Assembly: GCA_020635825.1 (NCBI GenBank)
Contig: JACJZA010000007.1
Location: forward strand, 62,001-126,000
Origin: Flavobacteriales bacterium
GTDB taxonomy: Bacteria > Bacteroidota > Bacteroidia > Flavobacteriales_E > Vicingaceae
DNA length: 64,000 nt
Reading direction: 5' to 3'
Shown piece by piece: positions 9,477 to 17,346 of this stretch (the stretch's first letter is position 1; each line of letters starts with the position of its first letter). The notes under the pieces are model-generated. The model did no database searches. It was not told the DNA's origin and saw nothing but the letters and a program-made list of their open reading frames with translations. The position numbers were made by a program, and so were the translations under genes.

Positions 9477-11302
9477 GCTTTCTTAGTTTCAAGTGATTTA
9501 AGTTTATTACTAAGCCACTCTCTTCCAGAGCCAGATTTAAAATATTTTTCTCTTTCAACAGCTTCTTTTTCTGTTTTAAAAGTTTCGTAGTAAACTAATT
9601 TTACTGGCTTGTGCTTTTTTGTATGCTCTGCTCCATTACCACTCAAATGCTGTTGATATCTATGCTCAAGGTTTTTAGTGAAACCTTTATAATACGAGCC
9701 ATCATCACAAAGTATTACATAAGTGTAATACAACTCATGCTCCTGCCTGCCGGCAGGCAGGTCAATCTCATTTATGATTAAATCAATATCCGCTCGGAGC
9801 GTATTAATTTTCATTACCGTTTTGGTAATCTCCGCATTTAGTACCGTAATATCTATTTTCTCACGATTGTCTTTGGCTTCTACATAAGAACTAACCGATA
9901 GGTTATAATCGTTTTCAGCAATTTTGACATTATCAATAGAAATAGCTATATGTTCTACATCTTCTTTAGAGTCGAACATTTCCATAATCTTAGCGATATG
10001 CTCGTCTGTAAGCATATTGTTGTTGGTCGCTTTTTTAAAGAATTCTTCGCCACTGGCATCAATAAACTGTGTTTTGTTTTCTGTTTTATGTTTAGAAAGT
10101 ACTAAAAGCGTAACCGCAATAGAAGTGCCATAAAACAAGTTAGGTGCAACAGATATAACCGTTTCTACATAGTTGTTATCTACTAAATACTTTCTTATTT
10201 TTTGCTCTGCACCTCCTCGGTAAAAGATGCCAGGGAAACACACAATAGCTGCTCTTCCTTTGCTGGAAAGATAACTTAGTGCATGTAAAACAAAAGCAAA
10301 ATCAGCTTTTGATTTAGGGGCAAGTACACCAGCAGGAGCAAAACGGTCGTCATTTATTAATGTTGGGTCGTCATCACCTATCCATTTAATAGAATAAGGT
10401 GGATTAGACACAATGGCATCAAATGGTTTATCATCTCCATAGTGTGGGTCGCAAAGTGTATCGCCTAAAGCAATATTAAATTTGTCGTAATTGATGTTGT
10501 GCAAAAACATATTCATACGAGCAAGGTTATAAGTCGTATGATTTACTTCTTGTCCATAAAATCCTTCTTCAATAATATGATTGTCGAAATGCTTTTTGGC
10601 TTGCAACAATAAAGAGCCTGAACCTGCCGCAGGGTCGTAAATCTTGTTAACCTTGTCTTGCTTGTGCATGGCCAATTGGGCAATGAGTTTGGAAACGTGC
10701 TGTGGCGTAAAAAACTCGCCACCTGATTTGCCTGCATTGGCTGCATAATTGGAAATCAAAAACTCATAAGCATCACCAAACAAGTCAATTTGGTTGTCTT
10801 CAAATTTTCCAAAGTTTAATTCTTCCACACCTTTCAAAACGGCAGCTAATCGGCTATTTTTGGCTTCAACTGTATTTCCTAATCGTGTGCTTGTGGTATC
10901 AAAGTCGGCAAACAAACCTTTAATGTCTGGTTCAGACGGATAACCGTTTGCTGAACTTTCAATCGCGTCAAAAATAGCTTTTAAGTCTGTATTAAGATTG
11001 GGGTTGGTATTTGCTGTTTTGGTAACATTCACAAACAACTGACTTGGATAAATGAAATATCCTTTTGTTTTAATGGCATCGTCTTTAATTTCAGGAGTAA
11101 TTACATCGTCTGTTAATTTTGAATAGTCGATGCTATCATCACCCGCTTCAATGTATATGGTGAAATTCTCACTGATAAAACGATAAAAGAGTGCTCCTAA
11201 GACAAACTGTTTAAAATCCCACCCATCTACCGAGCCACGAACATCGTTGGCAATCTTCCATATTTTAGCTTGTAATTCTTGTCTTTGTGCTATGCTTGTC
11301 AT
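9473..11302 (-). CDS. hsdM: Type I DNA methyltransferase subunit M with C-terminal GIY-YIG domain
   Basis: The first 513 residues are a normal HsdM: helical N-terminal domain (about 10-150), then the N6-adenine methyltransferase domain with the AdoMet motif DPAAGSGS at 223-230 and the catalytic NPPY at 300-303, and a helical tail ending LIINEID. Beyond this, LPAGRQ is encoded by a perfect 20-base palindrome, followed at about 524-609 by a full GIY-YIG domain: YYTYVILCDDGSYYKGFT, the Arg in LEHRYQQHL, and the Glu in EAVEREKYFKSG. HsdM proteins normally stop near 500-530 residues, so this is a fusion. HsdM methylates host DNA and is required for restriction. The effect of the extra domain is unknown. 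The stop overlaps hsdS (ATGA). The first gene of the island; no convincing promoter box was seen upstream. Confidence 0.93.
   Translation of the reverse strand: MTSIAQRQELQAKIWKIANDVRGSVDGWDFKQFVLGALFYRFISENFTIYIEAGDDSIDYSKLTDDVITPEIKDDAIKTKGYFIYPSQLFVNVTKTANTNPNLNTDLKAIFDAIESSANGYPSEPDIKGLFADFDTTSTRLGNTVEAKNSRLAAVLKGVEELNFGKFEDNQIDLFGDAYEFLISNYAANAGKSGGEFFTPQHVSKLIAQLAMHKQDKVNKIYDPAAGSGSLLLQAKKHFDNHIIEEGFYGQEVNHTTYNLARMNMFLHNINYDKFNIALGDTLCDPHYGDDKPFDAIVSNPPYSIKWIGDDDPTLINDDRFAPAGVLAPKSKADFAFVLHALSYLSSKGRAAIVCFPGIFYRGGAEQKIRKYLVDNNYVETVISVAPNLFYGTSIAVTLLVLSKHKTENKTQFIDASGEEFFKKATNNNMLTDEHIAKIMEMFDSKEDVEHIAISIDNVKIAENDYNLSVSSYVEAKDNREKIDITVLNAEITKTVMKINTLRADIDLIINEIDLPAGRQEHELYYTYVILCDDGSYYKGFTKNLEHRYQQHLSGNGAEHTKKHKPVKLVYYETFKTEKEAVEREKYFKSGSGREWLSNKLKSLETKKA
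9742..9761. repeat. Perfect 20-base GC-rich palindrome at the HsdM/GIY-YIG junction
   Basis: The half-site CCTGCCTGCC is followed directly by its reverse complement. It is read in frame as LPAGRQ in the hsdM fusion. The same palindrome type is a well-known dispersed repeat in Bacteroidota genomes. Here it marks precisely where HsdM ends and the GIY-YIG domain begins. Confidence 0.85.
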
Positions 11303-11427
11303 ATTTGTTTTTTAAATCTATTTGTATTACCTTTTTTATTTCAGTAATAAATAAAAGTACAAATATTATCAAAGCAAACTAAATGCAGAAATATTTTATA
11401 TCGGCAATATTAGGGTGTTAATTTTTG

Positions 11428-12819
11428 CTATTTACCGATACAAAACTTACTAAAAATGTTATCTAATAAATCATCGGTAGTAATTTCTCCGGTAATTTCC
11501 CCTAGTTGGTACAAAGCTTGTCGGATGTCCATGGCTAAAAAGTCGCCGGTAATGTTTATTTCCAAACCTTCTAATACTTTCAATAAAAAATCGTTGGCTT
11601 TGGTCAATGCTTCGTAATGGCGAGCATTGGTTACTACCACATCTGTATTTTGCAACACGCCACTTTGCACAAACCGATACAACTCTTCTTTAATGGCATC
11701 AATGTTATCCAACATTTTTGCAGACACCATCAATACATGTTCAAAATCTTTAAACTTAGCTTCTATTTCGGTTCTATCGCCTTTATCTACTTTGTTGGCA
11801 ATAATAATCAGTTGTTTGTTTTTTCCTGCAATTCGTTGTTGTATTTTCTCAACATCTTTAGTCAATTGTTCTTTGCTAATGCTACTAGCGTCTACCAACA
11901 ACAACACAATAGAAGCCTGGTCAATTTTCTCAAAAGATTTTTTAATCCCTATGCTTTCTATTTCGTCCACCGTTTCACGAATTCCGGCCGTATCAATAAA
12001 ACGATAACTGATGCCTTTAATTACAATTTCATCTTCAATGACATCTCGTGTGGTTCCGGCAATATCCGAAACAATGGCTCTCTCCTCGTTCAGCAAAGCA
12101 TTTAACAAGGTAGATTTCCCCACATTGGGTTCTCCTACAATGGCAACAGGAACTCCTGTTTTAATAACATTTCCGTAGTTAAACGAACTAATTAAAGTAT
12201 GTAAAGCTTTTTGAAGTTTTTCTACCAATTCTTTTAAATCGTTTCGATCGGCAAACTCCACATCTTCTTCTCCAAAATCGAGCTCCAATTCTATCAAAGA
12301 AGCAAAATGAATCAACTCGTTTCGTAGTTTTTGTATTTCGTTGCTAAAACCACCGCGCATTTGTTCCAAAGCCAATTGGTGCGAACTTTCGGAGTTGGCA
12401 GCAATCACATCAGCTACTGCTTCAGCTTGCGATAAATCCATTTTTCCGTTTAAGAAAGCACGCAAGGTAAATTCTCCCGGTCCGGCAGCTTTGGCTCCAT
12501 TTTTTAACAACAATTGCATGACTTGTTGCTGTATGTAAGGCGAACCATGTGTAGATATTTCTACCGAGTTTTCACCGGTAAACGAGCGTTTGCCTTTAAA
12601 AACCGTTACCAATACTTCGTCAACTATTTTATCTCCGTCTTTGATAGTTCCAAAATGGGCGGTGTGGCTTTCTACTTGGGTTAAATCCTTCCCATTAAAA
12701 ATGTGGTTACAAATGGTAATAGCATCTTCTCCAGAAACACGAATAACAGCTATGGCTCCAATTCCGGGAGCGGTTGCGATAGCACAAATAGTGTCTGTTA
12801 TGTGATTGTGGTTTTGCAC
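11428..12819 (-). CDS. mnmE: tRNA-5-carboxymethylaminomethyl-U34 GTPase MnmE (TrmE)
   Basis: A 463-residue GTPase that, with MnmG, installs the carboxymethylaminomethyl group on wobble uridine 34 of certain tRNAs. Domains in order: N-terminal folate-binding domain (about 1-120, with TIKDGDKIVDEVLVTVF and GPGEFTLRAF), a helical domain, and the inserted G domain with GEPNVGKS at 229-236, the DTAG switch, and NKVD. It ends in the invariant FCIGK, whose Cys is the conserved C-terminal residue. Length is normal. It lies 23 bases after a methyltransferase gene on the same strand and borders the hsd island. Confidence 0.97.
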   Translation of the reverse strand: MQNHNHITDTICAIATAPGIGAIAVIRVSGEDAITICNHIFNGKDLTQVESHTAHFGTIKDGDKIVDEVLVTVFKGKRSFTGENSVEISTHGSPYIQQQVMQLLLKNGAKAAGPGEFTLRAFLNGKMDLSQAEAVADVIAANSESSHQLALEQMRGGFSNEIQKLRNELIHFASLIELELDFGEEDVEFADRNDLKELVEKLQKALHTLISSFNYGNVIKTGVPVAIVGEPNVGKSTLLNALLNEERAIVSDIAGTTRDVIEDEIVIKGISYRFIDTAGIRETVDEIESIGIKKSFEKIDQASIVLLLVDASSISKEQLTKDVEKIQQRIAGKNKQLIIIANKVDKGDRTEIEAKFKDFEHVLMVSAKMLDNIDAIKEELYRFVQSGVLQNTDVVVTNARHYEALTKANDFLLKVLEGLEINITGDFLAMDIRQALYQLGEITGEITTDDLLDNIFSKFCIGK

Positions 12820-12842
12820 AATACAAAAGTAATGAATAGAAG

Positions 12843-13553
12843 TTACAATGTAAGCCTAGCTAAATAATCAAAATGTTCACCTTTGGCAATTAATTCAGTT
12901 TTGAAGCCTTCTTTTTTAGCAGCTTCTTGTAAGGTTTTAAAATCAACAAACAACCAATCAAAGGGTTCTGTTAAACAATTTTTGTATTGCATTTGGTAGT
13001 TTACTTCTCCATAATAGGCTTTATTCATGTCTACCCACATAGAACCATCCTCTTCTTCAAACATATATTTAATATCTGATGAGTCCAACAATATTTGTCC
13101 GCCTTGAGCCAATAACTTTTTACACTGTTGTAAAAAAGCTGGTAAATTCTCCATGTTTTGAGCAATGCCTATTCCATTCATCAACAACAAAATAGTATCA
13201 AATTGTTCGTCTGTTAGTTGATAAAAATCTTGTAATTCAGCATTTTTTAATCCTCTTGCTTTCATTACCTCTATTGCTCCTTCCGAAATATCAATGCTTT
13301 TTACAGCTAGGTTTTTTTCTTCTAAAATCAAACTATGACAACCACTAGCAGCACCTACATCTAACACTTTACCTTTGCACAGGTTTAATGCTTTTCTTTC
13401 TATTAAAGGCATTTCAAGGTAATTTCTAAATAAATAGTCAACAGGAATAATATCATCTTCCGAGATATCTGAAATGACTGTAATGTCCTCAAAATCATTT
13501 TTGAAAAAATAATCTTTTAAAGCATTTCCTAATGCATCATAAGATTTCACCAT
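12843..13553 (-). CDS. Class I SAM-dependent methyltransferase
   Basis: A 236-residue protein with a Rossmann methyltransferase core: AdoMet-binding GKVLDVGAASGCHSL near residues 60-75, the acidic strand VKSIDISEGAIEVMKARG near 85-105, and FDTILLLMNGIGIAQNM around motif IV. The substrate cannot be read from the sequence. The gene lies 6 bases after rng and 23 bases before mnmE, so it is almost certainly cotranscribed with RNA-processing and RNA-modification genes. That context hints at an RNA or translation-linked substrate, but this is inference. Confidence 0.85.
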   Translation of the reverse strand: MVKSYDALGNALKDYFFKNDFEDITVISDISEDDIIPVDYLFRNYLEMPLIERKALNLCKGKVLDVGAASGCHSLILEEKNLAVKSIDISEGAIEVMKARGLKNAELQDFYQLTDEQFDTILLLMNGIGIAQNMENLPAFLQQCKKLLAQGGQILLDSSDIKYMFEEEDGSMWVDMNKAYYGEVNYQMQYKNCLTEPFDWLFVDFKTLQEAAKKEGFKTELIAKGEHFDYLARLTL

Positions 13554-13559
13554 GAGTTT

Positions 13560-15119
13560 TTAGAAAAGAATCTCGTCACCAACCACATCAATAAAACGAT
13601 ACTCTAACAAACTATAGGCTGTAGTTGGCACCACTTCAATGCTACACTTCATACGATGTTCCCATTCTTTTCTTAATGATGAGAAAAATCCTTTTCGCTT
13701 ATTGATATAAGCTTCTACATAAGGATGAACGTTGATTTGTAGCTTTTTAGATTTATATTGTTGAGTGATGTATCTCAAATTGTTTTCAATTTCATCTACT
13801 AATAATATAGTTGAATGAACTTCACCACTACCACCACAACACGGACATTTTTCAGCCGTTTTAATCTCCATTTCTGGGCGAACACGCTGGCGAGTAATTT
13901 GTACTAATCCGAATTTACTTGGAGGAAGAATGTTGTGTTTAGCACGGTCATCCTTCATAAACTCTTTCATTTTCTCATACAAAAGATGTCTGTTTTCAGC
14001 TTCTTTCATATCGATGAAATCTACCACCACTATTCCTCCCATATCGCGTAAACGCAACTGACGAGCAATTTCTTCTGCTGCTTCTAAGTTTACTTCTAAG
14101 GCATTTTGTTCTTGTGTGCTGTCTTTCTTTTTCCCTCGCTGACCACTATTTACATCAATCACATGCAATGCTTCGGTATGTTCTATGATTAAATAAACAC
14201 CTGATTTAAGGGTTACATTTCTTCCAAAAAGAGATTTGATTTGTTTTTCTACGCCGAAATTGTCAAAAATTGGCATTTTGCCGGTGTAGTTCTTTACTAT
14301 CTTTTCTTTATCGGGTGCAATGGTCTTTAAAAATGTTTTGATTTCATTCGCCAGATGCTCATCATTTACATGAATATTATTGAAATCGTTGTTCAATAAA
14401 TCTCTTAAAAGTGCTGATGTACGATCTAATTCGCCTAATACTTTTTTAGGGGCGTGACCATTTTGTAGATTTTGAAAGCATAATTCCCAACGATTGGTTA
14501 AATCGTTCATATCGGCATGCAAATCAGCTACTTTTTTGTTTTTAGCCACTGTACGTACAATTACGCCAAATCCCTTAGGTTTGATACTTTTGATTAAACG
14601 TACCAAACGCTCACGTTCATCAACATCTTTAATTTTTTGGGATACCGATACTTTGTCAGAAAATGGAACTAACACCAAATAACGACCGGCAATAGAAATT
14701 TCAGAACTTAATCTGGGGCCTTTAGTAGATATAGGTTCTTTGGCTATTTGAACCAAAATTTGGTCATTGGTTTTTAGTACTTTTTCAATCTTGCCTGTCT
14801 TGTCAATTTCAGGTTCGAAATCAAAATCCAATGAAGAACTATTATGTGCTCCACCCACTACTCCTTTGGTATATTTTACAAAGGAATTAAATTTAGGACC
14901 TAAATCCAGGTAATGTAAAAAGGCATCTCTTTCGTAACCTACATTAACGAAAGTAGCATTTAACCCAGGCATAATCTTTTTTACCTTGGCTAAATATATA
15001 TCACCTACTGAAAAATTATTATTGTTTTTCTCCTTGTGTAATTCAAGCAATCTATTATCGCGAAGAATGGCAATAAGCACTTCTCTCGGTGATGAATCTA
15101 TGATTAAGTCAACACTCAT
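13560..15119 (-). CDS. rng: Ribonuclease G/E family endoribonuclease
   Basis: A 519-residue RNase E/G catalytic protein that cuts single-stranded RNA in rRNA maturation and mRNA decay. It has the S1-type RNA-binding domain near residues 38-130 (VGDIYLAKVKKIMPGLNATF), the DNase I-like catalytic core with the metal-binding Asp residues in HVIDVNSGQR and VVVDFIDM, and the zinc-link motif CPCCGGSG that joins subunits. It lacks the long unstructured RNase E tail, so it is the short RNase G-like form usual in Bacteroidota. The order HU, small basic protein, rng, methyltransferase, mnmE on one strand suggests a translation and RNA-metabolism cluster. Confidence 0.95.
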   Translation of the reverse strand: MSVDLIIDSSPREVLIAILRDNRLLELHKEKNNNNFSVGDIYLAKVKKIMPGLNATFVNVGYERDAFLHYLDLGPKFNSFVKYTKGVVGGAHNSSSLDFDFEPEIDKTGKIEKVLKTNDQILVQIAKEPISTKGPRLSSEISIAGRYLVLVPFSDKVSVSQKIKDVDERERLVRLIKSIKPKGFGVIVRTVAKNKKVADLHADMNDLTNRWELCFQNLQNGHAPKKVLGELDRTSALLRDLLNNDFNNIHVNDEHLANEIKTFLKTIAPDKEKIVKNYTGKMPIFDNFGVEKQIKSLFGRNVTLKSGVYLIIEHTEALHVIDVNSGQRGKKKDSTQEQNALEVNLEAAEEIARQLRLRDMGGIVVVDFIDMKEAENRHLLYEKMKEFMKDDRAKHNILPPSKFGLVQITRQRVRPEMEIKTAEKCPCCGGSGEVHSTILLVDEIENNLRYITQQYKSKKLQINVHPYVEAYINKRKGFFSSLRKEWEHRMKCSIEVVPTTAYSLLEYRFIDVVGDEILF

Positions 15120-15145
15120 GGAAAAGTTTTATACACAAACGCAAA

Positions 15146-15176
15146 TACCCTTTAAGAATATTATCCTAAAAGGGTA
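15146..15176 (-). promoter_or_regulatory. Inverted repeat upstream of rng
   Basis: TACCCTTT (15146-15153) is repeated inverted as AAAGGGTA (15169-15176) with a 15-base spacer, 27 bases before the rng start. It could be an operator or an mRNA 5' hairpin; RNase E genes elsewhere autoregulate through the 5' leader. Function here is unproven. Confidence 0.35.
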
Positions 15177-15210
15177 ATCACAATTTTGTTTTAAAAACAA
15201 GTTAAATAGC

Positions 15211-15233
15211 AGCTTATAAAATATTTATAAGCT
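15211..15233 (-). other. Perfect stem-loop downstream of the small basic protein gene
   Basis: A 10-base perfect inverted repeat (15211-15220 and 15224-15233) with a 3-base loop starts 8 bases after the stop of the 30-residue gene. It is AT-rich and lacks a strong T-run on the minus strand, so it may be a weak terminator or an RNA-stabilising hairpin. Confidence 0.4.
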
Positions 15234-15241
15234 AAAAAGAA

Positions 15242-15334
15242 TTATTTTTTCTTTTTGTGTCTATTTTTTCTTAGTCTTTTTTTACGCTTGTGCGTTGCCA
15301 TTTTATGTCTTTTTCTCTTTTTTCCGCTTGGCAT
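15242..15334 (-). CDS. 30-residue basic protein, AURKAIP1/COX24-type, probable small ribosomal protein
   Basis: An ATG-to-TAA frame of 31 codons gives a protein starting MPSGKKRKRHKMATHKRKK and ending in four Lys. Nearly two thirds of its residues are Lys, Arg or His. The pattern matches the small AURKAIP1/COX24 domain proteins, related to mitochondrial mS38 and the mycobacterial 30S protein bS22. Those proteins bind rRNA in the small subunit, so a ribosomal role is inferred. The gene stands alone between the HU gene (46 bases upstream) and rng. It is easily missed because of its length. The family match is from memory of the pattern and not from a search. Confidence 0.75.
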   Translation of the reverse strand: MPSGKKRKRHKMATHKRKKRLRKNRHKKKK

Positions 15335-15380
15335 AATTTCTTTTTTTAATGAATAAAAATATCTTCTGTATTAAGTAAGC

Positions 15381-15668
15381 TTACGCTTTTACATTCTTTT
15401 TTACTTTCTCAGCAAATGATTTTGAAGGCTTGAAAGATGGAATAAAATGCTCTGGAATAATGATAGTCGTATTTTTAGAAATATTTCTACCAGTTTTTTG
15501 AGCTCTTTTCTTTACTACAAAACTTCCGAATCCTCTTAAATAAACGTTATTTCCACCTTCTAAAGATTTTCTAACTTCTTTCATAAATTCTTCTACAGTT
15601 CTTTGAACAGCAATTTTTTCAATGCCTGTCTTATCTGAAATCTTCGATACAATATCTGCCTTTGTCAT
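15381..15668 (-). CDS. HU/IHF-family DNA-binding protein
   Basis: A 95-residue nucleoid protein that bends and compacts DNA. It shows the full HU fold: N-terminal helices (TKADIVSKISDKTGIEKIAVQRTVEEF), the GNNVYLRGFGSFVVKKRA strand pair, and the beta-arm signature GRNISKNTTIIIPEHFIPSFKPSKSF. The arm sequence is IHF/HU-like with the isoleucine-proline tip. Transcription probably starts from the TATATTTG box at 15723-15730. It may share its transcript with the small basic protein gene downstream. Confidence 0.95.
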   Translation of the reverse strand: MTKADIVSKISDKTGIEKIAVQRTVEEFMKEVRKSLEGGNNVYLRGFGSFVVKKRAQKTGRNISKNTTIIIPEHFIPSFKPSKSFAEKVKKNVKA

Positions 15669-15722
15669 TTTAAAATACCTTTTAACTATTTAAATTTCAA
15701 TTAATTATCAATTTGAGGGCTG

Positions 15723-15730
15723 CAAATATA
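15723..15730 (-). promoter_or_regulatory. Putative -7 promoter box of the HU gene
   Basis: Minus-strand TATATTTG, followed by CAG, is an exact TAnnTTTG match 55 bases before the HU start. No well-spaced TTG was found for -33, so only the -7 element is claimed. Confidence 0.5.
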
Positions 15731-15810
15731 CAAGTTTTAATTAATTCATGAAAAAACAATATCTTATTTTAGCCAAAAAATACTTAATTATCGATAAGTA
15801 AGCGTCTTTT

Positions 15811-16872
15811 ATGGATTTTTCGACACAAATAATTGAATGGTATAGAACAAATAAACGTGATTTACCTTGGAGAAAGACTAAAAATCCATATCAAATTTGG
15901 CTTTCTGAAATCATTTTACAACAAACTCGTGTCGAACAAGGTTTGAGCTATTATTTAAAGTTTATCGAGAAATATCCATCAATAAAAGATTTAGCTAATG
16001 CTCCACAAGATGAAGTTTTAAAATTATGGCAAGGATTAGGATATTATTCCCGCGCCAGAAACTTACATTATACTTCAAAAGTTATTACCGATAAATATAA
16101 AGGTGAATTTCCAGCAACATATAAAGAGATTTTAGATTTAAAAGGAATTGGAGAATATACTGCTGCTGCAATCAGTTCTTTTTCTTTCAATTTACCTTAT
16201 CCGGTTATCGACGGAAATGTTTACAGGGTTCTTTCTCGCGTATTTGATATAGATACTCCAATAGACTCAACATTGGGTAAAAAAGAGTTTAAAGAATTAG
16301 CTTATGAACTAATCAATAAAAATAATCCTTCTGAATATAATCAGGCAATAATGGAATTTGGTGCATTGTACTGCAAACCACAATCTCCAGATTGTGAAAA
16401 TTGCATCTTCACTTCAACATGCCTAGCTTTTAAAACTAAAAAAATAAATGAGTTACCTGTAAAAAGTAAAAAATTAAAACAAAAAAATCGCTACTTCAAT
16501 TACTTGGTATTTATTGATGAAGATTATACCTATTTAAAAAAGAGAACCCATAAAGATATTTGGCATGGCTTATTTGATTTTCCATTAATTGAAACACCAA
16601 AAAAAATAGATAACATACTAAATAATCAGCAAGAAGGCTATTCATTCTTATTCAAAAACCATCTAAGTATTAAAAAATCTGAGGAGCAAATTCATATTTT
16701 AAGTCATCAAAAAATTCATGCTACATTTTGGACAGTAAAACAAAAAAACCTAACCACACCAACCAACGGACTAATTAAAGTTGATTTAAAAGATATTAAC
16801 AACTATCCTGTTCCTAAATTGATAGAAAATTATCTTTCTCAAAATTTAAAAAATTGTACATTTGATATATAA
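15811..16872 (+). CDS. mutY: A/G-specific adenine DNA glycosylase
   Basis: A 353-residue base-excision repair enzyme that removes adenine mispaired with 8-oxoguanine. Residues 1-210 form the helix-hairpin-helix glycosylase domain: DLPWRKTKNPYQIWLSEIIL, the catalytic-type Glu near residue 31, LQQTRV, the hairpin LKGIGEYTAAAI near 110, and the catalytic Asp in VIDGNVYRVLSR near 138. The four Cys of CKPQSPDCENCIFTSTC (about 188-204) bind the Fe-S cluster. The C-terminal third is a degraded-looking NUDIX-type 8-oxoG recognition domain (YLVFIDEDYTYLKKR). It heads a plus-strand set with ssb, gldE and gldD, a frequent order in Flavobacteriia. Confidence 0.96.
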   Translation: MDFSTQIIEWYRTNKRDLPWRKTKNPYQIWLSEIILQQTRVEQGLSYYLKFIEKYPSIKDLANAPQDEVLKLWQGLGYYSRARNLHYTSKVITDKYKGEFPATYKEILDLKGIGEYTAAAISSFSFNLPYPVIDGNVYRVLSRVFDIDTPIDSTLGKKEFKELAYELINKNNPSEYNQAIMEFGALYCKPQSPDCENCIFTSTCLAFKTKKINELPVKSKKLKQKNRYFNYLVFIDEDYTYLKKRTHKDIWHGLFDFPLIETPKKIDNILNNQQEGYSFLFKNHLSIKKSEEQIHILSHQKIHATFWTVKQKNLTTPTNGLIKVDLKDINNYPVPKLIENYLSQNLKNCTFDI

Positions 16873-16890
16873 TAAGATAGACATCAAACA

Positions 16891-17325
16891 ATGGCAGGAA
16901 TTAATAAGGTTATTTTAGTTGGAAACTTAGGGAAAGACCCTGAAGTAAGATATTTGGAAGGCGGAACAGCTGTTGCTAATTTTCCCATAGCTACTTCTGA
17001 GACTTTTAAAGACCGTACCACAGGAGAAAGAAAAACAGTTACTGAGTGGCATAATGTTGTGGTCTGGAGAAATCTAGCTGAAATAGCTGAAAAATTCTTA
17101 AAAAAGGGTTCTCAAATTTACATTGAAGGTAAATTAAGAACTCGTCAATGGCAAGATAAAGATGGTAATAATCGCTACACAACAGAAATAGTTGGTGACA
17201 ATCTTCAAATGCTTGGCAGAAGAGATGATGCAAGCTCTAGTGAGAACACTTCTAGCTCTTCACCTGCTCCATCAGAGCCTAACATCAGTAATGATGATAA
17301 TTATGAAGATGATCTACCATTTTAA
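16891..17325 (+). CDS. ssb: Single-stranded DNA-binding protein
   Basis: A 144-residue SSB: OB-fold from INKVILVGNLGKDPEVRYLEGG through EWHNVVVWRNLAEIAEKFLKKGSQIYIEGKLRTRQW to about residue 105, then a Ser/Pro-rich acidic tail ending in the DDLPF tip that recruits replication and repair proteins. It lies 18 bases after mutY and 21 before gldE, so the genes probably share a transcript. Confidence 0.97.
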   Translation: MAGINKVILVGNLGKDPEVRYLEGGTAVANFPIATSETFKDRTTGERKTVTEWHNVVVWRNLAEIAEKFLKKGSQIYIEGKLRTRQWQDKDGNNRYTTEIVGDNLQMLGRRDDASSSENTSSSSPAPSEPNISNDDNYEDDLPF

Positions 17326-17346
17326 GTTTAATTAATCTGAATTACT

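Noticed and set aside
9742..9761. Palindrome as a transcription terminator
   Set aside because: It has no T-run on either strand and is read through in frame within hsdM.
11303..11427. Promoter box for hsdM
   Set aside because: The best candidate (AATATTTG) misses the first base of TAnnTTTG and has no spaced TTG, so no promoter is claimed.
11617..12105. Plus-strand frames of 162 and 126 codons
   Set aside because: They are antisense to mnmE, which has complete GTPase motifs on the other strand.
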